From Qipengyuania sp. JC766 (GTDB taxonomy: Bacteria; Pseudomonadota; Alphaproteobacteria; Sphingomonadales; Sphingomonadaceae), in NCBI RefSeq assembly GCF_040717445.1, contig NZ_JBFEFL010000001.1:2180001-2244000 (forward strand): a DNA stretch of 64,000 nucleotides, in the 5' to 3' direction. Every line of letters begins with the position of its first letter. Positions within the stretch are counted from its first letter, which is position 1. Shown here piece after piece: positions 33,875 to 43,514 of this stretch. Made by a program: the position numbers and the translations under genes. Under the pieces are notes generated by a model. It was not told the origin of the DNA. It saw only the letters and a list, made by a program, of their open reading frames with translations, and did no database searches.

Positions 33875-34309
33875 TCAGCGGCGGAGCGCCGACACGCAGG
33901 CCGCCCGATCGACATCCAGCCCGTCGGAGCTGCGGCGGGCATCGACATAGGTCGCGCTCGGTTCCGCCCCCTGGCGCAAGGGATAGAGAAACACGTCGAG
34001 CACGCACCGGTCGCCGGAGAATTGCAGCTTTCGCGCATCGCCTTCGCGCACGTCGAGTCGGGGCTCGCCGAATTGCGAGACGAGGGACGATGCGTTCGCT
34101 CCGATCACGCCCTCCAGTCCGGGCAGGTTCATGACTCTTGGCGCGTTGGGATCGCGATCGGCCGGACGTGGCACCTGCGGCCGTGTCGGCGGCGGGGCGA
34201 CCTCCACCGGGGGCGGTCGATCCACCGGAACTCGCGGCTGGCCCTGCGGAACGGCGGTGGCGCAAGCGGCGAGGCCCGGGAGGAGAAGCAATGCGAGTTT
34301 GGATTTCAC
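33875..34309 (-). CDS. Hypothetical lipoprotein
   Basis: Protein of 144 residues with a lipoprotein signal (SKLALLLLPGLAAC), a proline-rich stretch (about residues 20-55, PVDRPPPVEVAPPPTRPQ) suited to spanning the periplasm, and a small C-terminal domain with two cysteines in DRCVLDVFLY and AACVSAL. Similar short lipoproteins occur in sphingomonads, without known function. The start codon is GTG, in a GTGA overlap with the upstream EI24 gene, so the two are coupled. Confidence 0.8.
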   Translation of the reverse strand: MKSKLALLLLPGLAACATAVPQGQPRVPVDRPPPVEVAPPPTRPQVPRPADRDPNAPRVMNLPGLEGVIGANASSLVSQFGEPRLDVREGDARKLQFSGDRCVLDVFLYPLRQGAEPSATYVDARRSSDGLDVDRAACVSALRR

Positions 34310-34992
34310 GGGGTGGCTCCGGAACGTCGATGGACGAGATGAGTGGCGGCAGCCGCGCCCAGAACGGGCGCGACTAGGTTGAGGAACGGGATCGCGAGCA
34401 GCCCGGCCGTGACCCCGCCGAGCGCCAGGCGGCGGGCGCGACCGAGAGGTTGCAGGTCATCCGATCCGTCGTGATGCCGCAACCATACCATGTCCTGCAA
34501 CTCGCGCCCCAGAAGCCACGAATTGACGGCAAAGAACACGAGCGGCGGACCGACGGCCGTGACGGCCAGGGGGATGGAAAGGATCAGCGCCAAGAGGTTG
34601 AACCCCAGCGCCCTGACCGTGCTTCGCACCGAGTTGCGCAATTCGTCGACGAAGGGCCGGTTGCGGATATTGGCCACGAGATCAGGATAGTGCTTGCGCT
34701 CCACCGCCAGCACGACCTCGTCGGCGAAAAACTGGATGACTGCCAGCGCGACGAGGCGAAACAGAAGCCATCCTCCCACGAGCGTCAGGAGTATCCCCAC
34801 GATGGCGCCCGCCTGCGGACCGAAGCCGAAGTTCCAGTAGTCGAACAGTGCATCGACAAGGAAACCGGCCGCAAATCCGCACGCGACGAAAGCGGCGATC
34901 GTCAGCGCGATGCTCTTGGCCAAGACTTTCAGTATTGCCGGATCGCCCAGCTGGCCGATTGCGCGTCCGAATGCGTTGGCGAGCGTGAGCAT
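34306..34992 (-). CDS. EI24 domain membrane protein (CysZ-like)
   Basis: Polytopic inner-membrane protein of 228 residues in the EI24/CysZ superfamily. About four to five hydrophobic segments; diagnostic pieces are VGGWLLFRLVALAVIQFFADEVV, the amphipathic helix LRNSVRSTVRALGFNLLAL and the C-terminal LALGGVTAGLLAIPFLNLVAPVLGAAAATHLVHR. CysZ transports sulfate, but most alphaproteobacterial members are not experimentally assigned. The start at MLTLANAF matches the family. Followed by the lipoprotein gene (GTGA overlap). Divergent from the PfkB kinase. Confidence 0.87.
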   Translation of the reverse strand: MLTLANAFGRAIGQLGDPAILKVLAKSIALTIAAFVACGFAAGFLVDALFDYWNFGFGPQAGAIVGILLTLVGGWLLFRLVALAVIQFFADEVVLAVERKHYPDLVANIRNRPFVDELRNSVRSTVRALGFNLLALILSIPLAVTAVGPPLVFFAVNSWLLGRELQDMVWLRHHDGSDDLQPLGRARRLALGGVTAGLLAIPFLNLVAPVLGAAAATHLVHRRSGATP

Positions 34993-35116
34993 CGCCTGTG
35001 AGTGGAGCGGCTCGACCCGAAAAGTCAATCGACAAGCTGCCAGACGGGGCCTTGGCGCGGCGACGACAGGCCGCTAGGCGCGCGGCAACTTCCTTTCCGC
35101 ATCAGGACACAGCATA

Positions 35117-36112
35117 ATGAGCAAGCCCCGTTTCGACGTCATCGCCATCGGCAACGCGCTGGTCGATGTCTTCACATCCTGCACGGACGAAGACATTTCG
35201 CGCCTCGGGCTCAACCGCGGCGGCATGACTCTGCTCGACGAGGCACGTGCGGACGAATTGTACAACGCCATGGGGCCCACTACGGAAAAGTCGGGCGGAT
35301 CGGCCGCCAACACGCTTGCCGGTCTCGCGATGCTGGGCCTCGACTGCGCGTTCATCGGTCAGGTGAACGACGATCAGCTGGGCAAGATCTTCACCCACGA
35401 CATCCGTTCGATCGGTATTGCGTTCGAGACCGAGAAACTCGCCGACGGGCCCGAAACGGGCCGCTGCCTGATCTTCGTCACGCCCGACGGGGAGCGCACC
35501 ATGAACACGTTCCTGGGTGCGGGCCAGGTACTGCCCGCGGCCGCTCTCGACGAGGGCATGATCGCCGATGCCGCGATCCTCTACCTGGAAGGCTATCTAT
35601 GGGACCCCGAAGAGCCGCGTCGTGCCATGCGCCGTGCCATCGAGGTTGCGCGTTCCGCCGGTCGCAAGGTCGCCTTCACGGCGAGCGAGAGCTTCGTGAT
35701 CGATCGGCACGGCGACGATTTCCGCCGCATGATGGACGAAGGCCTCATCGATATCCTGTTCGTCAACGAGCACGAGCTTGCGACCCTGACCGGCAAGTCC
35801 GATTTCGAGGAAAGCGTTGCGCATGTTTCCGCAAAAGTGCCGGTCCTCGTCGCGACCCGCAGCGAACGTGGCGCGATCGCAGTTGCCAACGGTGAACGGG
35901 CCGAAGTCGCAGCCGAGCCGATCGAGAAGGTCGTCGATACGACCGGTGCGGGCGACCAGTTCGCCGCCGGCTTCCTCTCGGGCCACGCCCGCGGGGCGCC
36001 TCTCGAGGAATGCCTGAAGCGCGGAGCGATCGCTGCGGCCGAAGTGATAAGCCACTACGGTCCGCGACCCGAGGCCGATGTCTCGGCCATGATCGCCGAA
36101 AAGCTCGGCTAG
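35117..36112 (+). CDS. PfkB family carbohydrate kinase, probable adenosine kinase
   Basis: Sugar/nucleoside kinase of 331 residues. N-terminal substrate region ([29 protein letters not shown]) and the C-terminal PfkB signature [13 protein letters not shown] near residues 275-287 with catalytic Asp. The pattern resembles alphaproteobacterial adenosine kinases that phosphorylate adenosine to AMP; neighbouring purD supports a purine link, although the two are convergent. Stop codon shares CTAG with the purD stop. A ribokinase-like alternative cannot be excluded. Confidence 0.88.
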   Translation: MSKPRFDVIAIGNALVDVFTSCTDEDISRLGLNRGGMTLLDEARADELYNAMGPTTEKSGGSAANTLAGLAMLGLDCAFIGQVNDDQLGKIFTHDIRSIGIAFETEKLADGPETGRCLIFVTPDGERTMNTFLGAGQVLPAAALDEGMIADAAILYLEGYLWDPEEPRRAMRRAIEVARSAGRKVAFTASESFVIDRHGDDFRRMMDEGLIDILFVNEHELATLTGKSDFEESVAHVSAKVPVLVATRSERGAIAVANGERAEVAAEPIEKVVDTTGAGDQFAAGFLSGHARGAPLEECLKRGAIAAAEVISHYGPRPEADVSAMIAEKLG

Positions 36113-37398
36113 GCCCTCTCGCGTTCGACTTCGCGCCAACCGATGTCGCGGCGGCAGAAACCGGTCGGAAATTCGATCCGGTCGACTGCCGCGTAGGCTG
36201 CCTTCTGGGCTTGGGTGACATTCGCTCCGGTAGCGGTGACATTGAGCACCCGCCCCCCCGCGGAAACCAGCGAACCGTCCTCCCCGCGCGCCGTGCCGGC
36301 ATGGAATACCGTGACGCCTCCGGCGCCGTCCGGCGCTAGAGTTATGGCGCCGCCCTTTTCCGGCGCGTCGGGGTAGCCATGCGCCGCCATGACCACCGTC
36401 AGCGCCGTCGAGTCCGAGAACTGCGGCTGCCCGTAATCGTGTAGCCGACCCTGCGCACAGGCCAGCATCGCTTCACCGAGATCGCTCTCGAGCCGCATCA
36501 TAAGGACCTGGCATTCGGGATCGCCGAAACGGCAGTTGTATTCGATCAGTTTCGGACCGGCCTCGGTCAGCATCAGCCCGGCATAGAGAACCCCGGAATA
36601 GGCCATCCCTTCCGATGCCATGGTCGCGACCGTGGGCTCGACGATTTCCGCCATCGCACGGCCGCGCAGCTTCTCGTCCAGCACCGGGGCGGGGCTGTAG
36701 GCACCCATACCGCCGGTATTGGGTCCCGTATCGCCTTCACCCACGCGCTTGTGGTCCTGCGCCGTTCCGAACGGGACGATCGTCTTTCCGTCGGTGAGCG
36801 CGAAGAAGCTCGCCTCCTCGCCTTCGAGGAATTCCTCGACGACGACTTCCGCCCCCGCCGATCCGAAACGGCCATCGAACATGTCGCGTACGGCTTCCTG
36901 CGCTTCTTCGCGCGTCGCGACGATGACCACGCCCTTGCCTGCCGCGAGACCGTCGGCCTTGAGGACGAACGGGGCATCGAACATCTTCAGCGCGCCCCAG
37001 GCGTCCTCGAGCGAGGTCGCACGCATGTATCGCGCCGTGGGAATGCCTGCGCGCTCGCACAGATCCTTCGTGAACCCCTTGCTGCCTTCCAGTTGTGCGG
37101 CCTGTTTCGAAGGCCCGAAGACCGGGATGTCTGCAGTGCGCAGGCTGTCGGCCAAGCCGTCCACCAGTGGCGCCTCTGGACCGATCACGACCAGCCCGAT
37201 GGAGTTGTCGCGGCAGAAGGACACGACCGCGTCGTGATCGCCTGCGTCCAGCGTCACGCACTCGGCATGGTCCGCGATCCCCGGATTGCCTGGCGCGGCG
37301 AACAGCCTGTCCCCATCTCCTGCGAGCAGGCGGGATTGCGCCAGCTTCCATGCCAGCGCATGTTCGCGCCCGCCGCTACCCAGCAGAAGGATATTCAT
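36109..37398 (-). CDS. purD: Phosphoribosylamine--glycine ligase
   Basis: ATP-grasp enzyme of 429 residues for step two of purine synthesis, joining phosphoribosylamine and glycine to form GAR. N-terminal [22 protein letters not shown]-grasp segments ([38 protein letters not shown]) and [18 protein letters not shown] with metal ligands. Normal length. The start codon overlaps the divergent xseA start in one CATG, so each gene's promoter must lie in the other's coding region. GGAG is 9 bases upstream of the purD ATG. Confidence 0.97.
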   Translation of the reverse strand: MNILLLGSGGREHALAWKLAQSRLLAGDGDRLFAAPGNPGIADHAECVTLDAGDHDAVVSFCRDNSIGLVVIGPEAPLVDGLADSLRTADIPVFGPSKQAAQLEGSKGFTKDLCERAGIPTARYMRATSLEDAWGALKMFDAPFVLKADGLAAGKGVVIVATREEAQEAVRDMFDGRFGSAGAEVVVEEFLEGEEASFFALTDGKTIVPFGTAQDHKRVGEGDTGPNTGGMGAYSPAPVLDEKLRGRAMAEIVEPTVATMASEGMAYSGVLYAGLMLTEAGPKLIEYNCRFGDPECQVLMMRLESDLGEAMLACAQGRLHDYGQPQFSDSTALTVVMAAHGYPDAPEKGGAITLAPDGAGGVTVFHAGTARGEDGSLVSAGGRVLNVTATGANVTQAQKAAYAAVDRIEFPTGFCRRDIGWREVERERA

Positions 37399-38860
37399 GG
37401 CTCGCACTCCGACAAATGACGACTTCGATATGGACCGGCCGGGATTGGTAGCGCGCGGCACACCGGGGGACAACGCCGCGGCGGTCAGTGTCAGCGAGAT
37501 TTCCTCCCTCCTGAAGCGCACGGTCGAGGACCGGTTCGGTTTCGTGCGCTTGCGGGGGGAGCTTTCGGGCGTGAAGCGTGCGGCCAGCGGCCACCTCTAC
37601 TGCTGCCTGAAGGACGAGAAGGCGGTCATCGACGGCGTGATGTGGCGCGGCAGCACCGACCGCCTGGCCTTTGCACCCGACGACGGACTCGAAGTGATCG
37701 CGAGCGGCAAGATCACGACATATCCCGGACGTTCGAAATACCAGATCGTGATCGAAAGCCTGGAACTGGCCGGGGAAGGCGCGCTGCTGGCGCTTCTGGA
37801 GAAGACGAAGGCCCGGCTGGAAGCGGAAGGCCTGTTCGCGGCAGAGCGCAAACGGGCGCCACCATTCCTTCCGCATACGATCGGCGTCGTGACGTCGCCG
37901 ACAGGCGCGGTCATTCGCGACATCCTGCATCGGCTGGCCGATCGGTTTCCAAGCCGCGTGGTCGTCTGGCCGGTGCTGGTGCAGGGGAAGGGGGCGGCAG
38001 ACCAGGTGGCGGGCGCCATTCGGGGCTTCGGCGCCCTTGAGGTCAACGGCCCGGTACCGAAGCCCGACCTGCTGATCGTCGCGCGCGGTGGGGGATCGAT
38101 AGAAGACCTGTGGGGCTTCAACGAGGAAACCGTCGTCCGGGCCGTCGCGGAAAGTCCCATTCCCGTGATCAGCGCGGTCGGCCACGAAACGGATACGACG
38201 CTAGCGGATTACGCCGCCGATCGGCGGGCGCCGACGCCCACGGCTGCAGCCGAGATGGCCGTCCCGGTGCGCAGCGAACTGGTGACCGCGCTGGAGAGCT
38301 TCGGATTGCGGAAAAAGCGCGCGATCGCACGCCCCGTCGAGATCGGACGGGAGCGACTGCAAGCCCGAGCGGACCGCCTGCCCGGTCCCGACGCGGTGTT
38401 ACAGCCATTCTCGCAACAGCTCGACGAGCTCGCAGACCGCGCCCGTGCCGCGCTTCGGGAAAAGGCCGGCGGGGGTCGGGAACGGCTCGCGCGGCAGAGC
38501 GGAAGGCTCGGCCCCGCAATGTTGCAGCGGAGCATCCGCCAGTCCCGCGAACGACTGGGCGCGGCGCGACTGCGCCCGTCGCTGCTAAATGACCGGCTCT
38601 CCCGCGCCCGGGAAAGGCATGCTGGCCTCGCGCGACTGCTGGTGTCCGTGAACCCGAAGGCGCCGCTGGAACGCGGCTTCGTGCTGGTTTCCGATCCCGA
38701 CGGAGCTCCTGTTCGCAGCCGGAAGACCGCCGCATCGCATGGCAGCCTGACCCTTTCCTTCGCTGACGGCAGTTTGCCGGTCGCGCCGTTGCGCGCCGCA
38801 CCCAGAAAGCGACGGCCTTCACCGCCTCCTTCGGGACAGGACGACCTCTTCGGCGGTTAA
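37397..38860 (+). CDS. xseA: Exodeoxyribonuclease VII large subunit
   Basis: Large subunit (487 residues) of the single-strand-specific exonuclease VII. N-terminal OB-fold ([37 protein letters not shown]), then the catalytic core with [17 protein letters not shown] and [15 protein letters not shown], a long arginine-rich coiled coil (about residues 290-420) and a Pro-rich C-terminal tail. The start ATG at 37397 has AGAAGG well placed upstream. The small subunit xseB is not in the window. Followed closely by the DUF2093 gene. Confidence 0.95.
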   Translation: MARTPTNDDFDMDRPGLVARGTPGDNAAAVSVSEISSLLKRTVEDRFGFVRLRGELSGVKRAASGHLYCCLKDEKAVIDGVMWRGSTDRLAFAPDDGLEVIASGKITTYPGRSKYQIVIESLELAGEGALLALLEKTKARLEAEGLFAAERKRAPPFLPHTIGVVTSPTGAVIRDILHRLADRFPSRVVVWPVLVQGKGAADQVAGAIRGFGALEVNGPVPKPDLLIVARGGGSIEDLWGFNEETVVRAVAESPIPVISAVGHETDTTLADYAADRRAPTPTAAAEMAVPVRSELVTALESFGLRKKRAIARPVEIGRERLQARADRLPGPDAVLQPFSQQLDELADRARAALREKAGGGRERLARQSGRLGPAMLQRSIRQSRERLGAARLRPSLLNDRLSRARERHAGLARLLVSVNPKAPLERGFVLVSDPDGAPVRSRKTAASHGSLTLSFADGSLPVAPLRAAPRKRRPSPPPSGQDDLFGG

Positions 38861-38896
38861 TTGTTCCGCCAGCCGCGCTTTGCTAAGGCCCTCGCC

Positions 38897-39100
38897 ATGC
38901 TCATGTCTTCCAGCAGTCAGCCCGCCAAGCTCCAGTATGGCCCGAACGGCTTTCGCGTCCTTCGCGCGGGCCAGCACGTCTTCTGTGCCGTCACCGGAGA
39001 GGCGATCCCTCTCGAGGAACTGCGATACTGGGACGTCGAGCGGCAGGAGCCCTACGCCAGCGCCGAGATTGCCACGAAGCGACTGACGGACGGGGTGTGA
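38897..39100 (+). CDS. DUF2093 family small protein
   Basis: Protein of 67 residues matching DUF2093: PAKLQYGPNGFRVLRAGQHVFCAVTGEAIPLEELRYWDVERQEPYAS. The family is nearly restricted to alphaproteobacteria and commonly follows xseA; function unknown. A zinc-ribbon-like role is unlikely, as only one Cys is present. Start at 38897, with another ATG 6 bases later. Ends in a GTGA overlap with the M23 peptidase gene, so it belongs to the xseA transcript. Confidence 0.88.
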   Translation: MLMSSSSQPAKLQYGPNGFRVLRAGQHVFCAVTGEAIPLEELRYWDVERQEPYASAEIATKRLTDGV

Positions 39101-40023
39101 GGATAGCCAAGGCCGTCCGCAAATCCGGTTTGTTAACAATCGCGGCGGGCGTTCTAGCGGCCTGTGCCGCTGCGAACGGCCAGGATGCCGGTACCGCAAC
39201 GCAGTCCGCATCCACGCCAGTCGATCGGTCGATACCTGCCCGAGAGTCGCTGTCTCCAGAGCCCGTTCGCCCCGATTTCTCGTTCGAGGGTCGCCTGACG
39301 CAAGGCGGATGGATAATCGGCAGGGCTCCCGCCGGCACGCGCCAAGCGTCGCTGGGCGAGCAGGAACTGGTGCTGGATCGAGACGGGCGCTTCTTTGCCG
39401 CCTTCGACCGCGATTCCGCTTCCAGCGTCATCCTTTCCGCAACTCTCGCCGATGGGCAGATCGTCCGGCAAGTGCTCACGATCGAGCCGCGGGAGTGGGA
39501 CATCCAGCGCGTGAACGTGGCGCTTCGCGGCGGCCGGACCAGCGAAGCGTTCTGGAAAATCCGCGAGCCCGAATACAATGCGATCGTGGCCGCCCGCGCG
39601 CAGGAAACGGGATCCGAAGGCTGGAAGCAATCCTTCGTCTGGCCGGTGCAGGGCCGCATCTCCGGGCGGTTCGGGCGGCAGAGGATCTATCGCGGCGAGC
39701 CGGGAAGCTATCATTCCGGGCTCGATATCGCTCCCGGGGCGGGAGTGCCCTATGTCGCGCCTGCCGACGGGGTCGTCGTCCTCGCCGAAACAGGCTTCAG
39801 CCTGGAAGGTGGACTGATCATCATCGATCACGGGCAGGGTCTCAACAGCGCCTTTCTCCATTCCTCCCGAATTCTCGTGGAGGAAGGAGACGTCGTGAAG
39901 CAGGGCCAGCATATCGGGGATGTCGGTGCGACCGGACGCGCGACCGGGCCGCATCTGCACTGGAGTATCAAATGGCGCGATGCGCGTCTCGACCCGCTGC
40001 TTTTCGTCAATCCGCAGAGCTGA
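39097..40023 (+). CDS. M23 family peptidoglycan peptidase, lipoprotein
   Basis: Envelope endopeptidase of 308 residues. Lipobox (AAGVLAAC) after a short basic N-terminus, a beta-rich middle domain (about 55-180) typical of the Sphingomonas/Caulobacter group, and a C-terminal LytM domain. Zinc ligands sit in YHSGLDI and GPHLHWSI. It cleaves peptide cross-links of the cell wall or regulates amidases. The start is GTG at 39097, inside the DUF2093 stop; no better ATG precedes the signal. All LytM ligands are present, so it should be catalytically active. Confidence 0.92.
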   Translation: MRIAKAVRKSGLLTIAAGVLAACAAANGQDAGTATQSASTPVDRSIPARESLSPEPVRPDFSFEGRLTQGGWIIGRAPAGTRQASLGEQELVLDRDGRFFAAFDRDSASSVILSATLADGQIVRQVLTIEPREWDIQRVNVALRGGRTSEAFWKIREPEYNAIVAARAQETGSEGWKQSFVWPVQGRISGRFGRQRIYRGEPGSYHSGLDIAPGAGVPYVAPADGVVVLAETGFSLEGGLIIIDHGQGLNSAFLHSSRILVEEGDVVKQGQHIGDVGATGRATGPHLHWSIKWRDARLDPLLFVNPQS

Positions 40024-40036
40024 GGCAGGACCTGCG

Positions 40037-41035
40037 ATGATACGCTGGCGACGCGTTCTGGCGATCGCGGGAATTGCGTTCGCTCTCGCGCCCGGAACGT
40101 TCATCAAGGCGAGGCAGCCCGCCGTGATCGAGGACGCGCCCCTGATGATCACGCCTCTCGCATACGATGGCGCCCGGACGAGCGCGGGATGGTCGGTCAC
40201 CGGTCTCTGGGCGCTGGAAAGCGGGAACAGCCGGTTCGGCGGTTTCTCGGCGCTGGAAGTCCGGCAGGACGGTGCCGGGGCGCGTCGGTTTTTAGCCCTG
40301 AGCGATACCGGCGATTACATGAACTTCGTCCTGGAAAAGGGCGAACAACCCATGCGCTTGCTCTCAGTTGCCGGAGGGAACGGACCGAAGGTCGCGGCCG
40401 ATGTCGAATCGGCAGCCTACGATCCGGTTACGGGGCGCGTCTGGCTCGCTTACGAGTTTCGCAACATGATCGAGCGGCGCGACCCGAAGACCTTCGCGCC
40501 CGACGGTAGCGTGGAGCCCGAGGTCATGGCGGACTGGGGCGCGAACAGCGGGCCGGAATCCATGGCGCGACTGGCCGATGGCCGGTTCATCGTGATTTCC
40601 GAAGGGCGGCGCGGAACGCCTGACGGCACGCACCGGGCGATCCTGTTCGACGGCGATCCGGTCGAAGGCGCGGCCGAAACTCCGTTCCGCTTCCGGCCTC
40701 CTGACGGCTATCGACCGGTCGGAATGACCGCCTTGCCCGGCGGAAAGGTCGCGATCCTGCTGCGGGCCGTACGTATCGGCCTGCCTCCGCATTTCGAATC
40801 GGCCGTCGCAATCGCCGATCCGTCTGCCATCAGGAAAGACGAGACATGGGAAGGGGCGGTCGCCGTCTCGCTCGCGCCGCCGTTTCCGTCCGACAATTTC
40901 GAAGGGATTACCAGTACGACCGGTCCCGGCGGATCGGTCACGCTCTGGCTGATTTCGGACGACAATTTCGCGACGCTGCAGCGTACGCTGTTCGCGCGAA
41001 TAGACTACACGCCGAGAAACAGGCGGGCACGCTAG
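40037..41035 (+). CDS. Esterase-like activity of phytase family protein, exported
   Basis: Exported protein of 332 residues with an N-terminal signal/anchor (RRVLAIAGIAFALAPGTF) and a beta-propeller-like domain: GGFSALEVRQDGAG, LALSDTGDYMNF, DVESAAYDPVTGRVWLAYE, NSGPESMARLADGRFIVISEGR and FEGITSTTGPGG. This set of short motifs defines the esterase-like phytase domain (PF13449). Phosphoester or carboxyl-ester hydrolysis is proposed for the family, but substrates are unclear. Starts 13 bases after the M23 gene. An inverted repeat (GGCGGGC/GCCCGCC) spans its stop codon. Confidence 0.88.
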   Translation: MIRWRRVLAIAGIAFALAPGTFIKARQPAVIEDAPLMITPLAYDGARTSAGWSVTGLWALESGNSRFGGFSALEVRQDGAGARRFLALSDTGDYMNFVLEKGEQPMRLLSVAGGNGPKVAADVESAAYDPVTGRVWLAYEFRNMIERRDPKTFAPDGSVEPEVMADWGANSGPESMARLADGRFIVISEGRRGTPDGTHRAILFDGDPVEGAAETPFRFRPPDGYRPVGMTALPGGKVAILLRAVRIGLPPHFESAVAIADPSAIRKDETWEGAVAVSLAPPFPSDNFEGITSTTGPGGSVTLWLISDDNFATLQRTLFARIDYTPRNRRAR

Positions 41036-41051
41036 CCCGCCCGAGGTAAAG

Positions 41052-41342
41052 TCAGGCCGCTTCCTTCGCGGCCTTCTTCAGCTCGCGCTTCACCTTGAGG
41101 GCGCGCGTGCTCAGCTTCTCGTCACGAGTCTTGAGCAGCCAGTTGTCGAGACCGCCATTGTGTTCGACCGAGCGCAAGCCATGGGTGGACACGCGGAACT
41201 TGAAGCTGCGATCCAGCTTCTCGCTCAGAAGCGTGACGTTCTGCAGGTTCGGCAGGAAGACGCGCTTCGTCTTGTTATTCGCGTGGCTCACATTGTGGCC
41301 CGTCAGGCGGCCTTTGCCGGTCAGTTCGCAAATGCGCGACAT
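41052..41342 (-). CDS. rpmB: 50S ribosomal protein L28
   Basis: Ribosomal protein bL28 of 96 residues. [36 protein letters not shown] is diagnostic; the C-terminal tail is lysine-rich ([17 protein letters not shown]). A little longer than E. coli L28 (78 residues), as usual for alphaproteobacteria. Not followed by rpmG. Convergent with the phytase-like gene; divergent from tadA with 152 bases between. Confidence 0.97.
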   Translation of the reverse strand: MSRICELTGKGRLTGHNVSHANNKTKRVFLPNLQNVTLLSEKLDRSFKFRVSTHGLRSVEHNGGLDNWLLKTRDEKLSTRALKVKRELKKAAKEAA

Positions 41343-41494
41343 GGTATCTCTCGCTCGCAATCTATGTGCCGACGAGGCAATCTCGCCGGTCTGGAGGTCT
41401 GGGGATGATCCCGGAAAGCGGCGCGCATAGCGGTAGACCGCCAAATCGTCAAGCGACGTTGCAGCAATCGCGGACCCCCGCTAGCCGTTGCAGG

Positions 41495-41950
41495 ATGACC
41501 CGCTGGCCGCTTCCGGACCCGATGCGCGAAGCGCTGAAACTGGCGCAGGAGGCCGAACAGGCGGGCGAGGTCCCCGTCGGGGCGGTGGTGACTCGCAACG
41601 GGGCGATAATCGGCAGGGGCCGCAATGTCACGCGCGTCAGGCACGATCCGACCGGCCATGCGGAGATCGTGGCGATTCGCGAAGCGGCACGGCTATCGGG
41701 AAGCGAACGGCTGACGGATTGCGAAATCTGGGTGACGCTCGAGCCATGTGCGATGTGCGCCGGTGCGATCAGCCATGCCCGGCTGGCGAAGCTCTACTAC
41801 GCCGCGCAGGACCCGAAGGGCGGCGCGGTGGCGCACGGCGCGCGGGTGTTCGACCATCCCCAGTGCCTGCATAGGCCCGATGTCTATCCGGGCCTTGGAG
41901 AGGCGGAGGCAGGCCTGCTGCTGCGAAGCTTCTTTGCCGCCCGCCGCTAG
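41495..41950 (+). CDS. tadA: tRNA-specific adenosine deaminase TadA
   Basis: Zinc deaminase of 151 residues that converts A34 of tRNA-Arg(ACG) to inosine. Catalytic HAE (His55, Glu57) and PCAMC (Cys85, Cys88) are intact and VPVGAVV is typical. Length is close to the E. coli enzyme (167). The GTTGCAGG sequence before the ATG holds a weak ribosome site. The stop codon shares CTAG with the stop of the convergent RNase T2 gene. A guanine/cytosine deaminase relative is possible, but the GHAEIVAIREAAR context favours TadA. Confidence 0.92.
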   Translation: MTRWPLPDPMREALKLAQEAEQAGEVPVGAVVTRNGAIIGRGRNVTRVRHDPTGHAEIVAIREAARLSGSERLTDCEIWVTLEPCAMCAGAISHARLAKLYYAAQDPKGGAVAHGARVFDHPQCLHRPDVYPGLGEAEAGLLLRSFFAARR

Positions 41951-42648
41951 AGCCCGCGCCAGATTCTGATCCGTGCGCCGTCGGACGGACCGAACCGGCG
42001 CCTGTCGCACGTCTTCGGCCGCATCAGCGAATCGTAACAGAGCCGCATCTCCTGCAACCAGCCGCGCCGATTGACCTTCAGGCCGACGGCATCCTGCGGC
42101 CACCACGGATTGGCAGAGGCGAAGGCTTCGCGCAGCCGGCCGGCGGTCAGGTCGTCCTCGCGTGAAAGGCGATCGGTATCGGGAAATGCGATGAAGCTGC
42201 GCAGGATACGCGCGGTCGTGAAGTATTCGCGCGGCGTGCGGGCCATGCAGCTGCCGTGCTTGGCCCATTGGCGCGCGATCAGCGGTACAGAGGGGCTGAG
42301 GCACAAGTTGCGCCGTGCGATGGCGGGCGTGACATTGGCGCGGGTGGGGCACCATTGCGGCCAGCCGCCGGCTCCTTCCGGCCACAATCCGTGAGTCACG
42401 AAGCCGAACCGGCCGTTCCGCCCGGAACACTGGCTGCGGTGGCGCGCGTCGGTTTCGCGGCCCTTGCAGAACTCGGGGCTCCAGCTGAGCGCGAGCGTGT
42501 AGCCCGTGATGCGAACCTGCCGGGGCGGTCCGTCCGGTCGGATTTCAGGAATGGCGACCGTTCGCGCGAACCGGCACTGGTAGGATTGGGCCTGTGCCGA
42601 TCCGGCAAACACGAGGGCCAGCGGTACGGCGAGCGCGATCCCTTTCAC
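41947..42648 (-). CDS. Ribonuclease T2 family protein, secreted
   Basis: Secreted RNase of 233 residues. Signal peptide (KGIALAVPLALVFAGSAQAQ), T2 motifs TLALSWSPEFC, FVTHGLWPEG (CAS I, catalytic His) and RQWAKHGSCM (CAS II, catalytic His), plus six or more cysteines for disulfides. It would degrade RNA in the periplasm or medium via 2',3'-cyclic phosphates. The start is GTG at 42648 in a GTGA overlap with nadC. Ends convergent with tadA, sharing a CTAG. Confidence 0.9.
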   Translation of the reverse strand: MKGIALAVPLALVFAGSAQAQSYQCRFARTVAIPEIRPDGPPRQVRITGYTLALSWSPEFCKGRETDARHRSQCSGRNGRFGFVTHGLWPEGAGGWPQWCPTRANVTPAIARRNLCLSPSVPLIARQWAKHGSCMARTPREYFTTARILRSFIAFPDTDRLSREDDLTAGRLREAFASANPWWPQDAVGLKVNRRGWLQEMRLCYDSLMRPKTCDRRRFGPSDGARIRIWRGL

Positions 42649-43514
42649 AACGGGGTGAAGTCGAGACCGATATCGGCTGCCGGGGCGCTTTGCGTCAGCC
42701 GGCCGACCGAGACGTAGTCGACACCTGTCGCGGCCTTGTCCCGGATCGTGTCCAGAGTGATCCCGCCGCTGGCTTCCGTGGGCACGCGGCCCGCCACGAT
42801 GGTCACGGCCTCGCGCAAGGTCGGCGGGTCCATGTTGTCGAGCAGCAGGCGAGTCGCGCCCGCGTCCAGCGCAGGTTCGATCTGGTCGATCCGGTCGACC
42901 TCGCAAATGATTTCCGCAACGCCGGCTTCGACCGCACGACGCACGGCTTCGGCGACCGATCCGGCGACCAGGACGTGGTTGTCCTTGATCATGGCCGCGT
43001 CCCACAGGCCCATGCGGTGATTGTCGGCGCCGCCCATGCGAGTGGCGTATTTCTCGAGCTGGCGGAGGCCGGGGAGGGTCTTGCGGGTGTCGAGGAGGGT
43101 GCAGTCCGGGTTGTCCATCGCGGTCACGTATTGGCGGACCATAGTGGCGATACCGGAGAGGTGCTGCACGGTGTTGAGCGCGCTTCTTTCCGCGGTCAGC
43201 ATGGCCCGGGCATTACCGGTCAGGCGCACCAGGTCGGTGCCTGCCTCGACGGAATCTCCTTCGTTTACAAGGCGTTCGATCTCGATCTCGGGGTCGAGGA
43301 AACGGAAGAATGCTTCGGCGATGGGGAGGCCGGCGACGACGATCGCGTCGCGGCTGTCCATCACGCCGGAGAACCGCGCATCGGCGGGAATCACGGCTTC
43401 GCTGGTCACGTCCCGCCCGCCCCCGGGCAGTCCTTCGCCCAGATCCTCTGCCAAGACGGTGCGAATGAAGCGCTCGATATCGAAGCCGGGAAGTTCGAAC
43501 CGCTCAGTGTACAA
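42645..43514 (-). CDS. nadC: Nicotinate-nucleotide diphosphorylase (carboxylating)
   Basis: Quinolinate phosphoribosyltransferase of 289 residues, making nicotinate mononucleotide in NAD synthesis. Motifs: VLAEDLGEG...RDVTSEAVIPAD, LNTVQHLSGIATMVRQYV, LLDTRKTLPGLRQLEKYA, NHRMGLWDAAMIKDNH and LLLDNMDPPTLREAV. The first in-frame start is TTG at 43514, overlapping the end of the LytTR regulator by 11 bases; no ATG precedes the conserved core. nadA and nadB are not in the window. It lies between the two-component pair and RNase T2 in one reverse-strand run. Confidence 0.94.
   Translation of the reverse strand: MYTERFELPGFDIERFIRTVLAEDLGEGLPGGGRDVTSEAVIPADARFSGVMDSRDAIVVAGLPIAEAFFRFLDPEIEIERLVNEGDSVEAGTDLVRLTGNARAMLTAERSALNTVQHLSGIATMVRQYVTAMDNPDCTLLDTRKTLPGLRQLEKYATRMGGADNHRMGLWDAAMIKDNHVLVAGSVAEAVRRAVEAGVAEIICEVDRIDQIEPALDAGATRLLLDNMDPPTLREAVTIVAGRVPTEASGGITLDTIRDKAATGVDYVSVGRLTQSAPAADIGLDFTPL

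Noticed and set aside
41022-41041. GGCGGGC/GCCCGCC hairpin over the stop of the phytase-like gene as an intrinsic terminator
   Set aside because: The stem is good but there is no T-run on either strand, so a terminator call is not justified.
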